A DNA stretch of 64,000 bases from Gammaproteobacteria bacterium (GCA_016928055.1 JAFGLM010000023.1:1-64000), one strand, 5' to 3'; shown: positions 17,446 to 28,600, counted from the stretch's first letter. The notes: generated by a model not told the origin, from the letters alone. Translations and numbers: made by a program.

Positions 17446-18903
17446 ATGCCGCAAAAAATCACCATCGATCCCGTAACGCGCGTCGAAGGGCACGGAAAAG
17501 TCACCATTCGCCTGGATGATGCCGGCCATGTCGAACAAGCCCGTTTGCACATCGTTGAATTCAGAGGATTTGAAAGATTCGTTCAAGGTCGCCCCTACTG
17601 GGAAGTTCCGGTTTTAGTTCAACGTCTGTGTGGCATCTGCCCGGTCAGTCATCATTTAGCGGGCGCCAAAGCAGTCGATGAGATCGTCGGCGTTAAACCC
17701 AGCACAGGAACGCAGTTAACCAAGCCGGCGGAAAAATTGCGCAGGCTGATGCACTACGGTCAGATGTTTCAGTCGCATGTACTGCATTTTTTCTATCTCT
17801 GCTCGCCGGATCTTGTATTTGGCGTTGATGGAGATATCGCTACCCGAAATATCGTCGGTATTGCCCAGGCCGCGCCCGAGTTGGCAACAAAAGCGATTCT
17901 AATGCGCAAATTTGGCCAGGAAATTATCAAAGCCACCGCAGGCAAAAAAATTCACGGTATTTCCGCGGTACCTGGCGGCATACACAAGAATCTGTCAATT
18001 GAAGAACGCGACTATTTCCTGAATGGCAAAGATATCCCCAATATCGATACCATGATTGAATGGTCTGCGGAAGCGGTGGCGTTTTTCAAAGACTTCCACG
18101 CCAAGAACCAGACATGGTCGGATACCTTCGCTGCACACAATTCAGCGCATATGGGTCTGGTGAGTAAAGATGGCGGCATGGACTTCTATCACGGCAATTT
18201 ACGGGTGGTCGATTCAACAGGTCGCGTATTACTTGATGACGTTGATTATCATCATTACCTGGATCATCTGGGCGAAGAGACCAAAAGCTGGAGCTATATG
18301 AAGTTCCCGTTTTTAAAACTTCAGGGATCTCAAGATGGCTGGTACCGAGTTGGGCCATTGGCACGTGTGAATGTATGTGACTACATTCCATCCAAACTGG
18401 CCAATGAAGAATATGAAATCATGCGCGCCTACACTCACGGCAAGCCCAACAATATGACCATGCACTATCACTGGGCTCGTTTGATTGAAACGCTGCATGC
18501 AGCTGAGGTTATGAAAGAATTATTAAATGATCCAGACCTGCAAAAAACCAATCTCATCACCAAAGGCACTAAGACCGCTGAAGGAATTGGCGTCATTGAG
18601 GCTCCGCGCGGTACCTTATTACACCACTACCGGGTAGGCGCAGACGACAGGGTTACCATGTGTAATCTGATAGTCTCGACCACGCACAACAACAATGCGA
18701 TGAACGCAGCGGTTACCCAGGCGGCATTGGATATGATGGAAGGCAATACCACCATCACTGAACCAATGATGAATGGCATAGAAGTCGCAATCCGTGCTTA
18801 TGACCCCTGCCTGAGTTGCGCGACACACGCTCTGGGTCAAATGCCCCTTGAAGTTACGCTCATCGATAGCAAGGACAACGTACTTGACGTACGTGTTCGA
18901 TAG
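17446..18903 (+). CDS. hoxH: [NiFe]-hydrogenase large subunit HoxH
   Basis: A 485-residue catalytic subunit. The NiFe ligands are visible as the N-terminal RLCGICPVSH motif (Cys62, Cys65) and the C-terminal DPCLSCATH motif (Cys455, Cys458, His461). Twenty-four residues follow His461 and should be removed by the HoxW protease after metal insertion. It lacks membrane anchors and belongs with HoxFUY to the NAD-linked (group 3d) enzymes, which oxidise H2 with NAD or evolve H2 from NADH. It lies 18 bp after hoxY; its stop lies within the start of hoxW. Confidence 0.97.
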   Translation: MPQKITIDPVTRVEGHGKVTIRLDDAGHVEQARLHIVEFRGFERFVQGRPYWEVPVLVQRLCGICPVSHHLAGAKAVDEIVGVKPSTGTQLTKPAEKLRRLMHYGQMFQSHVLHFFYLCSPDLVFGVDGDIATRNIVGIAQAAPELATKAILMRKFGQEIIKATAGKKIHGISAVPGGIHKNLSIEERDYFLNGKDIPNIDTMIEWSAEAVAFFKDFHAKNQTWSDTFAAHNSAHMGLVSKDGGMDFYHGNLRVVDSTGRVLLDDVDYHHYLDHLGEETKSWSYMKFPFLKLQGSQDGWYRVGPLARVNVCDYIPSKLANEEYEIMRAYTHGKPNNMTMHYHWARLIETLHAAEVMKELLNDPDLQKTNLITKGTKTAEGIGVIEAPRGTLLHHYRVGADDRVTMCNLIVSTTHNNNAMNAAVTQAALDMMEGNTTITEPMMNGIEVAIRAYDPCLSCATHALGQMPLEVTLIDSKDNVLDVRVR

Positions 18904-19360
18904 CAAACAGCCACTCTTTATTTATGGTATTGGTAACGTAGGCCGTCAGGACGACGGCTTGGGTTGGGCATTCATCGAAGCACTCGAAGACAATCCACCG
19001 TCCAACGTAGAAACCTTTCGCAATTATCAGCTGAATATTGAAGATGCTGAGATCATTTCCCACTACTCTCAGGTGCTGTTTGTTGATGCCAGCAAATCTG
19101 AGAGCGTGGAGACTTTTCGCTGTCGCGCGGTAGAGCCCTACGCTTCGTTATCGTTCACATCTCACTATCTTTCGATGGAATCGGTGCTGGCCCTTTGCCA
19201 GAACGTGTACAACAAAACACCTGTTACACACGTTATTGAGATTCGCGGCTATGCATGGGAACTGCAACAGGGACTGACCAATCAGGCACAACAAAACTTG
19301 GACATGGCTGTCGGCTTTTTTAAAAATCGGATTAAATCAGCATATGCCGACCTCAGTTAA
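18893..19360 (+). CDS. hoxW: Hydrogenase maturation endopeptidase HoxW
   Basis: Start taken at GTG 18893, overlapping the hoxH stop. The 155-residue protein has the HybD/HoxW fold signature FIYGIGNVGRQDDGLGWAFIEAL, with the nickel-sensing acidic residue in RQDDGLG, then VLFVDAS and a His region (TSHYLSMESVLAL). It cleaves the C-terminal extension of HoxH. An upstream TTG in the same frame (18848) would extend it into hoxH and is unlikely. Its TAA overlaps the hypF ATG by one base. Confidence 0.93.
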   Translation: MFDSKQPLFIYGIGNVGRQDDGLGWAFIEALEDNPPSNVETFRNYQLNIEDAEIISHYSQVLFVDASKSESVETFRCRAVEPYASLSFTSHYLSMESVLALCQNVYNKTPVTHVIEIRGYAWELQQGLTNQAQQNLDMAVGFFKNRIKSAYADLS

Positions 19361-21690
19361 TGCCCACTCCCCAAAACCACAGCATCAACATCTCCAGATT
19401 TCGCCTGCATATCAGCGGAGCGGTACAAGGCGTGGGTTTCCGGCCGTTTGTTTACAAACTTGCTCAGGCTTTAAATCTCACCGGTTGGGTACGAAACGAT
19501 ATTCGCGGTTTGTATATCGAAATTGAAGGCAGTACGCAGGATCTGACTGTTTTCCAACAACGCCTGCAAACCGAAGCACCACCGATTGCCGAAATCAAGC
19601 AAATCCAGCAATTCACATTAACTCCACTTGGTGAGCGTCAATTTGAAATCGTCGCCAGCGATACGCTACCGGATCAACAACCCAAACCCAGTGTGTTACC
19701 CGATCTCGCGAGCTGCCCAGAGTGCCTGCAGGAAATACAGGACTCTGCTAACCGCCGTTTTCGTTACCCGTTTACCAGTTGTACTCTGTGTGGGCCACGC
19801 TGGAGCATCATCGAAGCATTGCCCTATGATCGACCCAATACCACCATGACAGGATTTCCATTCTGCCCGGCGTGTGAAAAAGAATATACCAATCCGGCCA
19901 ATCGCCGATTCCACCATCAAGTCAACACCTGCCCTGTGTGCGGACCGCAACTAACCTTATGGGATCGCTCAGGTGCCACACTTGCGGCGCGTGAGGCCGC
20001 GTTGCAACAAGTGGTCCTGGCACTCAAACAAGGAAAGATCATTGCTTTAAAAGGCATTGGTGGCTTTCAGTTGCTGGTTGATGCCCACAATGAAGAAGCG
20101 GTTACTGAGTTACGCAGACGTAAACAACGTCCGGCCAAACCGTTCGCCCTGATGTGTTCCGATCTACAACAAATCAGGCAATTTTGTTGCGTGAATTCAG
20201 CGGAACAGATTCTGTTGCAGTCCATTGCGGCACCCATTGTTTTATTGAAAAAGAAAACTGTTGATTTGCTGGCACCTTCCATTGCACCCGGCAATCCCTA
20301 TCTGGGCATCATGTTGCCTTATTCTGTTTTACACCACTTATTGCTCCAGGATTTCGGCAGCGCCCTGATTTGTACCAGTGGCAATGTATCCGGTGATCCT
20401 ATCTGCAAGGACAACAATGAAGCACTGCACCGTCTGCACAATATTGCTGATTTATTTCTGGTGCATGATAGACCGGTAGCACGTGCGCTGGACGATTCCG
20501 TTGCACAAGTGGTACTGGACAAGCCGGTGCTGTTGCGACGTGCACGTGGTTATGCGCCGCGTCCCATTGACGTAAAAACAAAAATGCCCTCGCCTGCCGT
20601 ATTAGCCGTCGGTGCCCATATTAAAAATACCATCGCACTCGCTTTGCCCGGTGAGGAGCATGTAAGCGAGATTATGTTGAGCGCCCATCTGGGTGATCTG
20701 GACGCACCCGATACCCGCGACGCTTTTCTTAATCGCATCGAGAAATACAAGGAACTCTATCGATTAAAGCCGGCGCTGATCGTTCACGATTTGCATCCGG
20801 ATTACCATTCGACGCAATACGCAATCAATACCGATACAAAAAAATTTGCGGTGCAGCATCACTGGGCGCATGTTGCCGCTTGCATGGCTGAGCATCAACT
20901 TGACCAACGGGTTCTGGCGGTAACCTGGGACGGTGTTGGTCTGGGTGATGACGGCACCGCCTGGGGCGGCGAATTTATGCTGGCCGATCTGCAGGGATAT
21001 AAACGTCTTGGTTTTTTATTGCCGTTCCCGTTACCCGGTGGTGATCAGGCCGCCAGAGACAGTCGTCGTTCGCTCCTGGGTGCGTTGCATGTGGTAAGTC
21101 ATGGCGATCAGGAATTAGCCAGACAACTGCTGCCGGAAAATATTTTCAGTCGCATGGAACTGCATACATTCACTACAATGCTGGAACGCAATGTCAACAT
21201 CGTGCAGACAAGCAGCGCCGGGCGCTTATTTGATGCCGCTTCAAGTTTACTTAATCTAAGTCAGCAAAATCGTTTTGAAGGTGAAAGCGCTATGGCGCTG
21301 CAGTTCGCAGCCCAAACCAGTACTGACAATACGGTTATCGAATTACCACAAATTAAACAGGGTGATTATATTGTTATCGACTGGCGTCCTTTGTTGCTGC
21401 GTATGACTGAAGGTCGGCGACACAATGAGCCGGTTAATAAGCTGGCTATGCTTTTTCACCTGACATTGGTTAAGGCAATCGTTGACTATGTCGCTACAAT
21501 ACCAGGCTACCCTGTTGTTTTAACAGGTGGTTGTTTTCAGAATCGATTGTTGCTGCAGCTCACCATTGAAGCGCTGCAACAAAGAGAGATCAAGGTATAC
21601 TGGCCGCAGCAAATTCCAGCTAACGATGGCGGTATCGCCTTCGGTCAGGCTGCAATCGGCGTAAATCAAGACATAAACTTTCAGGAATAA
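19360..21690 (+). CDS. hypF: Carbamoyltransferase HypF
   Basis: A 776-residue protein that makes the CN ligands of the hydrogenase iron from carbamoyl phosphate and passes them to HypE. Domain order: acylphosphatase-like (FRLHISGAVQGVGFRPFVY, residues 9-95), two zinc fingers (CPECLQ ... CTLCGP and CPACEK ... CPVCGP), a YrdC-like nucleotide domain (~200-390) and a Kae1-like domain with HHWAHVAACMAEH and DGVGLGDDGTAWGGE. Length is typical. It overlaps hoxW by one base and is 3 bp before hypC. Confidence 0.97.
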   Translation: MPTPQNHSINISRFRLHISGAVQGVGFRPFVYKLAQALNLTGWVRNDIRGLYIEIEGSTQDLTVFQQRLQTEAPPIAEIKQIQQFTLTPLGERQFEIVASDTLPDQQPKPSVLPDLASCPECLQEIQDSANRRFRYPFTSCTLCGPRWSIIEALPYDRPNTTMTGFPFCPACEKEYTNPANRRFHHQVNTCPVCGPQLTLWDRSGATLAAREAALQQVVLALKQGKIIALKGIGGFQLLVDAHNEEAVTELRRRKQRPAKPFALMCSDLQQIRQFCCVNSAEQILLQSIAAPIVLLKKKTVDLLAPSIAPGNPYLGIMLPYSVLHHLLLQDFGSALICTSGNVSGDPICKDNNEALHRLHNIADLFLVHDRPVARALDDSVAQVVLDKPVLLRRARGYAPRPIDVKTKMPSPAVLAVGAHIKNTIALALPGEEHVSEIMLSAHLGDLDAPDTRDAFLNRIEKYKELYRLKPALIVHDLHPDYHSTQYAINTDTKKFAVQHHWAHVAACMAEHQLDQRVLAVTWDGVGLGDDGTAWGGEFMLADLQGYKRLGFLLPFPLPGGDQAARDSRRSLLGALHVVSHGDQELARQLLPENIFSRMELHTFTTMLERNVNIVQTSSAGRLFDAASSLLNLSQQNRFEGESAMALQFAAQTSTDNTVIELPQIKQGDYIVIDWRPLLLRMTEGRRHNEPVNKLAMLFHLTLVKAIVDYVATIPGYPVVLTGGCFQNRLLLQLTIEALQQREIKVYWPQQIPANDGGIAFGQAAIGVNQDINFQE

Positions 21691-21693
21691 ATT

Positions 21694-21954
21694 ATGTGTT
21701 TAGCAATTCCCGGTAAACTGCTTAGCATCGAAGGTAAAGAAATTCTCCAACGCACCGGCAAAGTGGATTTCGGTGGCATCGTCAAAGAAGTTTCGCTGGC
21801 CTGTGTACCCGATGTCAAAGTCGGCCAATACCTGTTGGTCCACGTCGGCTTGGCACTTAGCGTCATCGACGAAGAAGAGGCGCAGCAGGTTTTTGAGTAC
21901 CTGCGGGAAATAGGTGAATTAAATGAACTGGAAGATCGGGAGACGCGACACTAA
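21694..21954 (+). CDS. hypC: Hydrogenase assembly chaperone HypC
   Basis: An 86-residue protein beginning MCLAIPGKL, the invariant HypC/HupF start in which Cys2 helps carry the Fe(CN)2CO group between HypD and the HoxH precursor. [27 protein letters not shown] core follows the OB-fold pattern. It overlaps hypD by one base. Confidence 0.96.
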   Translation: MCLAIPGKLLSIEGKEILQRTGKVDFGGIVKEVSLACVPDVKVGQYLLVHVGLALSVIDEEEAQQVFEYLREIGELNELEDRETRH

Positions 21955-23039
21955 TGCGTTATATCGACGAATATCGCGATGCTGATAAAGTTAAACAACT
22001 TGCCGCAGCGATAAAAAAAATCACCACGCGTGAACATCGTTTGATGGAGGTTTGCGGCGGGCAAACTCACAGCATCGTCAAGTACGGACTCGATCAGATT
22101 ATCCCCGATCAAATCGAACTCATTCATGGCCCCGGATGCCCGGTTTGCGTAACACCGATGGAAATACTGGACCAGGCCATCGCTCTGGCGGCAAGAGCGG
22201 ATGTTATTTTTTGTTCTTTTGGAGATATGCTGCGTGTACCCGGCAGCGAAAAGGACTTACTCAGCGTCAAAGCCGAAGGTGGCGACGTGCGTATCGTTTA
22301 TTCACCATTGGACGCCGTTAAGCTTGCGAAACTACATCCAGATAAACAAATAGTATTTCTGGCGGTCGGATTTGAAACCACCGCACCGGCTAATGCTTTG
22401 TCTGTTATTCAGGCCGAACAACTCGGCCTGGAAAATTATTCTTTACTGATCTCACATGTACTGGTACCACCGGCTATCGAAGCGCTGATGACTTCATCTG
22501 ACTGTCGTGTACAGGGATTTCTGTCAGCCGGACACGTCTGCGCGGTAATGGGTTACGAAGAATATCGTCCCATCGTTGAAAAATATAAAGTACCAATAGT
22601 CGTGACCGGTTTTGAACCACTGGATATATTACAGGGCATTTATCTTTGCGTTAAACAACTGGAGGAAGGTCGTGCCGAACTGGAGAACCAGTACACACGC
22701 GTAGTGAGTGAAGCAGGTAATCGCCCGGCACAGGAGATTATTAAAAAAGTATTTACTGTTTCAGCCAGAAAATGGCGCGGTATCGGTGAAATACCAAACA
22801 GCGGCTTTGGTTTAAGCGAAACCTATTCACAATTTGACGCCGCTAAGCGCTTTGATTTGTCCGCCGTAAGAACCAAGGAAGATAATGAATGCATCAGTGG
22901 CCTTATCATGCAGGGTATAAAGAAACCTCATGAATGTCCGGCCTTTGGTATACGCTGCACACCGGAGAAGCCGCTGGGCGCACCGATGGTTTCATCTGAA
23001 GGTGCTTGCTCGGCGTATTATCGCTACCGAAAATCTTAA
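21954..23039 (+). CDS. hypD: Hydrogenase iron-cofactor scaffold HypD
   Basis: A 361-residue [4Fe-4S] protein that with HypC assembles the Fe(CN)2CO unit. Conserved motifs are [15 protein letters not shown] (Cys on the reaction surface), [19 protein letters not shown] and [14 protein letters not shown], and the cluster region near the C-terminus ([33 protein letters not shown]). It is followed by hypE after 7 bp. Confidence 0.97.
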   Translation: MRYIDEYRDADKVKQLAAAIKKITTREHRLMEVCGGQTHSIVKYGLDQIIPDQIELIHGPGCPVCVTPMEILDQAIALAARADVIFCSFGDMLRVPGSEKDLLSVKAEGGDVRIVYSPLDAVKLAKLHPDKQIVFLAVGFETTAPANALSVIQAEQLGLENYSLLISHVLVPPAIEALMTSSDCRVQGFLSAGHVCAVMGYEEYRPIVEKYKVPIVVTGFEPLDILQGIYLCVKQLEEGRAELENQYTRVVSEAGNRPAQEIIKKVFTVSARKWRGIGEIPNSGFGLSETYSQFDAAKRFDLSAVRTKEDNECISGLIMQGIKKPHECPAFGIRCTPEKPLGAPMVSSEGACSAYYRYRKS

Positions 23040-23046
23040 AACGCAT

Positions 23047-24105
23047 ATGAAAGAAGAAATTAACTTCACACCAAGCTGCCCGTTTCCATTCGAACAGTAT
23101 CCTACGATTGTGATGGCCCACGGTGGCGGTGGTCGCTTAATGAAGCGGTTACTCGATGAGATGGTTATCCCCACACTGAATGCCGGCGCAATCAGTGAAA
23201 TGCACGATGCCGCCGTTATCGGGTGCCCGTCCGGGCATCGCATTGCCATGACCACCGATTCCTTTGTTGTCAATCCACTACAGTTTCCCGGTGGCGATAT
23301 TGGCTGTTTGTCGATTTATGGGACAGTGAATGATCTGGCAATGGCCGGCGCCAGGCCGGCTTATTTATCGTTAGGACTAATTATTGAAGAAGGCCTGGAG
23401 ATGAAAACGCTGTGGCGTTTTCTGGAATCCATGCGCAATGCGGCCGAAGAATGCGGCGTACGCATTGTGACCGGTGATACAAAAGTAGTTGATCGTGGTA
23501 AAGGCGATGGCCTGTATGTCAACACTGCCGGACTCGGTTTTGTTCCGGAAAATATCGATGTACGACCTCATCGTATTCAAATTGGTGATGCTGTTTTGGT
23601 GAGTGGCGATCTGGGGCGGCACGGCATTGCGATCATGGCGCAGCGCGAAGGCCTCAGTTTTGATACCACTATTGAATCAGACTGCGCAACTTTGCATAAA
23701 CATGTGCAGGCGCTTTTGGATGAAAATATTGATATTCATTGTTTGAGAGATCTAACCCGCGGCGGACTGTCCAGCGCACTCAATGAACTGGCCACAGCGA
23801 CCGATTTATGCATTGATCTGGATGAAACAACCATTCCGGTCGCGGGCGAAGTCAGAGCAGCCTGCGAGCTGCTCGGTCTGGACCCGCTCTATGTGGCCTG
23901 TGAAGGCCGTTTTGCCGCCTTTATGCCGGCAGCACAAGCTGAACAGGCTAAACAGATTCTGCAAACCCTTTCACCCATGATTCAACCACAGATAATCGGT
24001 AAAGTTGCTGCGGAGGGTGTCGCCCCCGTTATTTTGCATAACGCCTTTGGTGGTCAACGCGTACTGGATATGCTGAGCGGCGAACAACTACCCAGGATTT
24101 GTTAA
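23047..24105 (+). CDS. hypE: Carbamoyl dehydratase HypE
   Basis: Start at ATG 23047 (MKEEINF). The 352-residue protein is a PurM-like ATPase that dehydrates the thiocarbamate on its C-terminal cysteine to thiocyanate. The start of the core (MAHGGGGRLMKRL), GDTKVVDRGKGDG and the invariant C-terminus PRIC are all present. It closes the hox-hyp operon; a perfect palindrome lies 12 bp after its stop. Confidence 0.97.
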   Translation: MKEEINFTPSCPFPFEQYPTIVMAHGGGGRLMKRLLDEMVIPTLNAGAISEMHDAAVIGCPSGHRIAMTTDSFVVNPLQFPGGDIGCLSIYGTVNDLAMAGARPAYLSLGLIIEEGLEMKTLWRFLESMRNAAEECGVRIVTGDTKVVDRGKGDGLYVNTAGLGFVPENIDVRPHRIQIGDAVLVSGDLGRHGIAIMAQREGLSFDTTIESDCATLHKHVQALLDENIDIHCLRDLTRGGLSSALNELATATDLCIDLDETTIPVAGEVRAACELLGLDPLYVACEGRFAAFMPAAQAEQAKQILQTLSPMIQPQIIGKVAAEGVAPVILHNAFGGQRVLDMLSGEQLPRIC

Positions 24106-24438
24106 GTTACCTGTTTTGTGACTGACAACGTTGTCAGTCACTTCTGCGAGATCCACAAGACATATAATCGGGCATTACAGTTTGATACAGAGTCGCGGCA
24201 ATTACGCCTTGAATAAGCCGTGCAATCATTCGATAATCGCCCGGCTCATTTTGAGCGCTAAATTGAACTATATCGAAATCAGTTTTTCTTATGTTGGGTA
24301 AAATTTTAGCCTGCGATTTTAAACGTAAATGAGCTTTTTAATACCCTGACTGACCCAACATTAATACAGCCTTCTCTTAAGGACGGCGTTTATCACCACA
24401 ATTAATTTTTCATTGATTTAATAATTCATAATCCTGAA
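24106..24438 (+). promoter_or_regulatory. Region between hypE and the RND operon: palindrome, -10 box and inverted repeat
   Basis: There is no gene here. A perfect 24-bp palindrome spans 24118-24141 (arm GTGACTGACA, centre ACGT). It lacks a following T run, so it is more like an operator than a terminator. TATAAT follows at 24163-24168 with no good -35. A second inverted repeat, ATGTTGGGT / ACCCAACAT (24291-24299 with 24353-24361), lies in the presumed leader of the efflux genes. Confidence 0.5.
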
Positions 24439-25602
24439 ATGAGCATAAATACAAACCTTATCCAATCGGCCCGTGAAAAACCCGTCGTTGTTGCCGGTAT
24501 TGCACTGTTAGTGGTCATTTTACTGCTCGCAGGCGTTAAAGGCCTGCAGATCATAACCATGATCGCTGCCGGCAAGTCATTCACGCCGCCACCGGAAACC
24601 GTTACCACTACCAGGGTTCAGCTTCAGGCCTGGGAAAAAACCTTATCATCGGTTGGTTCACTGACTGCTGTTAACGGAGTCACCATCTCCGCGGAGCAAA
24701 ACGGTAATATCGAGCGCATCGCTTTTACACCCGGCAGTACCGTGGCAGAAGGTGACTTGCTCGTTCAACAGGATATATCAACTGAAGATGCACAGCTGCG
24801 CGCGGCCCTGGCCACTGCCGAGTTGGCGAAAATCAATCTTAAACGCAGTCAGGAATTGATTAGCAAAAAGCTCACCTCACAATCAGACTATGACGCAGCA
24901 GCAGCGCAATACAAAGGAGCTATTGCACAAGCAGACAATATCCGCAGCCTCATTGAGAAAAAAACCATACGTGCGCCGTTCGCAGGAAAAGTTGGCACGC
25001 AAAAAGTCTTTGTCGGCCAATATTTACAGGCTGGCGAAACAATTGTATCACTGCAGTCGCTTGACCCCATGTACGTTAATTTCAAATTGCCACAGCAGGA
25101 ATTAGCGCAAATCAAAAATGACCTGGTCGTCAAAATAGAATCCGATGCTGTGCCCGGTGGCAATATTACCGGCGTGATTACTGCGATAGACCCGGAAGTC
25201 GATGCCAATACTCGAAATGCAGCAATCCAGGCTACTGTGCGTAATCCCGATCAACAGCTTTTGCCCGGTATGTTCGTTAATGTATCGATTGTTATGTCGG
25301 AACAGCAGCAGGTATTTTCAGTTCCAGCTACCGCCATCGTATATGCTCCTTACGGTGCATCGGTTTTTGTTGTTGATCAGAAACAAAACGAGAAAACCGG
25401 CGCTAACGAAATAATCGCCAGGCAGCAATTCGTCAAACTTGGACAATCACGCGGTGATTATGTAGCTGTCACATCAGGCCTTAAAGATCAGGATCTGATT
25501 GTTTCAACGGGCGCTTTTAAGCTTCACAATGGCCAGTCTATTGTCGAAAACAATAAGCTGGCACCTGAATTTGAGCTCAATCCGCAACCCGAAGACAGTT
25601 GA
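24439..25602 (+). CDS. RND efflux periplasmic adaptor (membrane fusion protein)
   Basis: A 387-residue protein with one N-terminal membrane anchor (residues ~17-45), a barrel-sandwich / lipoyl half (SAEQNGNIERIAFTPGSTV), an alpha-hairpin (~110-165) and the second half-motif KTIRAPFAGKVGTQKVFVGQYL, followed by beta-barrel and membrane-proximal domains. It links an inner-membrane RND pump with an outer-membrane channel. It lies 45 bp before the pump gene. No outer-membrane factor gene is present, so a TolC-like protein encoded elsewhere would be needed. The substrate cannot be told from sequence. Confidence 0.92.
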   Translation: MSINTNLIQSAREKPVVVAGIALLVVILLLAGVKGLQIITMIAAGKSFTPPPETVTTTRVQLQAWEKTLSSVGSLTAVNGVTISAEQNGNIERIAFTPGSTVAEGDLLVQQDISTEDAQLRAALATAELAKINLKRSQELISKKLTSQSDYDAAAAQYKGAIAQADNIRSLIEKKTIRAPFAGKVGTQKVFVGQYLQAGETIVSLQSLDPMYVNFKLPQQELAQIKNDLVVKIESDAVPGGNITGVITAIDPEVDANTRNAAIQATVRNPDQQLLPGMFVNVSIVMSEQQQVFSVPATAIVYAPYGASVFVVDQKQNEKTGANEIIARQQFVKLGQSRGDYVAVTSGLKDQDLIVSTGAFKLHNGQSIVENNKLAPEFELNPQPEDS

Positions 25603-25647
25603 TGAGTATTGATGTTCGTTGTCTACCGGAATAACTCAGAATAATTT

Positions 25648-28600
25648 ATGAAATTTACAGACATCTTTATTCAGCGGCCGGTACTGGCCATTGTCATCAG
25701 TCTGGTCATTATTATTGCCGGGGTGCAGGCGATATCCAGTTTGACCGTGCGTCAGTACCCACGCAGCGATAACGCTGCTGTAACAATTACAACAGTGTAT
25801 ATAGGCGCTGATGCTGAATTGGTTCGTGGTTTTATTACCACACCCTTAGAACGTGCCATTACCGGTGCTGATGGAATTGAATACGTTCAATCCAGCAGTA
25901 GTCAGAATAGATCAACCATTACAGCGCGCCTTAAAATAAATTACGATCCGGTTAAGGCGCTGTCCGAAATCAGTTCCAAAGTTGACCAGGTACGCAACGA
26001 ACTTCCTCCCGAGGCCGAAGTACCAACACTTGATATTGTAACCGCTGACAGTCAGTTTGCTTCCGCTTATCTTAGTTTTTCATCCGAAATACTTGAACAA
26101 AATCAGATTACCGATTATCTGGTTCGTGTTGTGCAACCCCGTCTATCTGCGCTCGAAGGTGTACAACGCGCCGACATTCTTGGCGCGCGCACTTATGCAA
26201 TGCGCATCTGGTTAAAACCCGACCGAATGGCAGCGCTGAACATTACCCCAACCCAGGTGCGTGCTGCATTGGCGAGCAATAATTACTTAAGCGCTCTAGG
26301 TCAAACCAAAGGCTCGCTGGTTACTGTTAATCTAACCGCCAATACAGATTTACGTACGGTAGAAGAATTTAAACAACTCGTCGTCTACCAAGAAAACAAT
26401 GCGCTGGTTCGCCTGCAGGATATTGCTGATATTGAGTTGGGTGCAGAAGATTATAACGTTGAAGTTCGATTCTCCGGACAGAAAGCAGTGTTTATGGGTA
26501 TCTGGCCGTTACCCACCGCCAATTCTCTGGAAGTTATTGAACGAGTTAACCATGAACTCAACGCTATCAAACTTTCCTTGCCAAGTGGTCTGGATGCACA
26601 GCTGGCCTACGACGCCACCAAGTATATTGATAATGCGATTAATGAAGTTATTAAAACGCTCACTGAAACATTGTTAATTGTTATCGTCATTATTTTTCTG
26701 TTCCTGGGTTCCATCCGATCGGTCATCATTCCCGTAGTTGCGATCCCTATGTCTTTAATCGGTGCCGCTTTTTTAATGCAGATTTTCGGCTTTACCATCA
26801 ATTTGCTGACTCTGCTCGCCATCGTATTATCGGTCGGCCTGGTCGTCGACGATGCCATCGTTGTGGTTGAAAATGTTGAGCGGCACTTAAGCAAAGGCGA
26901 ATCACCGATTGATGCCGCCATACTCGGCGCACGTGAACTGGTCGGCCCGATTATCGCCATGACCATAACACTGGCAGCCGTTTATGCTCCGATTGGTTTT
27001 CAGGGCGGACTGACCGGTTCATTGTTTCGGGAATTTGCTTTTACACTCGCCGGCGCCGTCGCTATTTCCGGCATTGTGGCATTAACACTTTCGCCGATGA
27101 TGTCATCAAAAATACTGAATGCCGGTATTGAGGAACATGGTTTTGCCGCCAAATCCGCGCATACGTTCGAAAGAATAAAGAAAACCTATAGTCGCTGGTT
27201 GGACGTTACCTTAAAAGCCAGGCCGGCGGTATACCTGATATGGATCGGCATAACCTTACTCATCTTTCCATTATTTATGAATTCCGCCAAGGAACTTGCA
27301 CCGACTGAAGATCAGGGTGTTATTTTCGGTATCGTGGAAACCAGCGCTAACGCAACACTCGATCAATCGATACATTCAACCGAAAAAGTGAATGAAGCTT
27401 ACGTGAGTACAGAAGAAACGGAATTTACCTTCCAGGTTACTTTCCCGGCAGGTGGCTTTGCCGGTATGGCACTCAAACCCTGGGATGATCGTGAGCGCAC
27501 AGTATTCGAAATTTTGCCTGAAGTGCAGCAAAAAATATCGTCGATACCCGGTATCAGAATGTTTGCTATCACACCACCCGCGCTGCCGGGCGGCGGAAAT
27601 TTTCCAGTCGAATTATTACTGACTTCAACGGCCGATCCGGTTGACATTTTGCAGTTTGCCCAACAACTCCAGCAAAAAGCGGCTGCCAGCGGCAAGTTTG
27701 CCTTTCCCCCTACCATCGATCTTAAAGTTGACCAACCTCAGGCGAAACTGATCATCGATCGCGAAAAAGTCGCCGCGCTGGGTTTAAATATGCAACAGAT
27801 TGGCGCCGATTTAGGCAGTATGCTGGGCGGTAACTTTGTTAATCGCTTTAATATTGACGGGCGCAGCTATAAGGTCATTCCGCAAATCAAACGCAGTGAA
27901 CGCCTGAATCCTGAACAATTGGAAGATATTTATATTACCGGACCGGACGGCAAATTAATTTCCTTAAACACCATCGCCAGCATTGAAGAGATTACCGTAC
28001 CGCGTTCACTGAATCGTTTTCAACAACTTAACTCAGTGACCATCAGCGGTGTTTCTATGGTTCCGCTTGATGAAGCACTAGGTCTACTGGAACAAGAAGC
28101 TGCCAGTATTCTGCCTGATGGATATATTCTCGATTACACGGGTGAGTCGCGTCAGTTGCGCACCGAAGGTGAAAAATTTCTGCTGACTTTTGGCCTGGCG
28201 ATCATCCTGATTTTTCTGGTCCTTGCTGCGCAATTTAATAGTTTTCGTGATCCTTTTGTTATTCTGGCCGGCTCTGTGCCGTTGGCGATTTTTGGCGCGC
28301 TGGTGTTTACCTTCCTGAAAATGCCTAATCCGAACATGTCATTTTTCACCGATGGCTGGACCACAACCTTAAATATTTATTCGCAGGTTGGCCTGGTTAC
28401 GCTGGTCGGACTGGTTTCAAAAAATGGAATACTGATTGTTGAATTTGCCAAACAGCAGCAGTTGAAGGGTTTCTCCAAACTCGAGGCTATACGCGCTGCT
28501 GCACTCACACGTCTGCGTCCTATTCTAATGACAACCGGTGCAACGATTGGCGGTCACTTCCCTTTGGTTCTGGTTACCGGTGCCGGTGCGGCCGCACGTA

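Noticed and set aside
24263-24276. FNR-box-like TTGAACTATATCGA upstream of the efflux genes
   Set aside because: It differs from TTGAT-N4-ATCAA at two informative positions and is too far from any good -10 for confidence.
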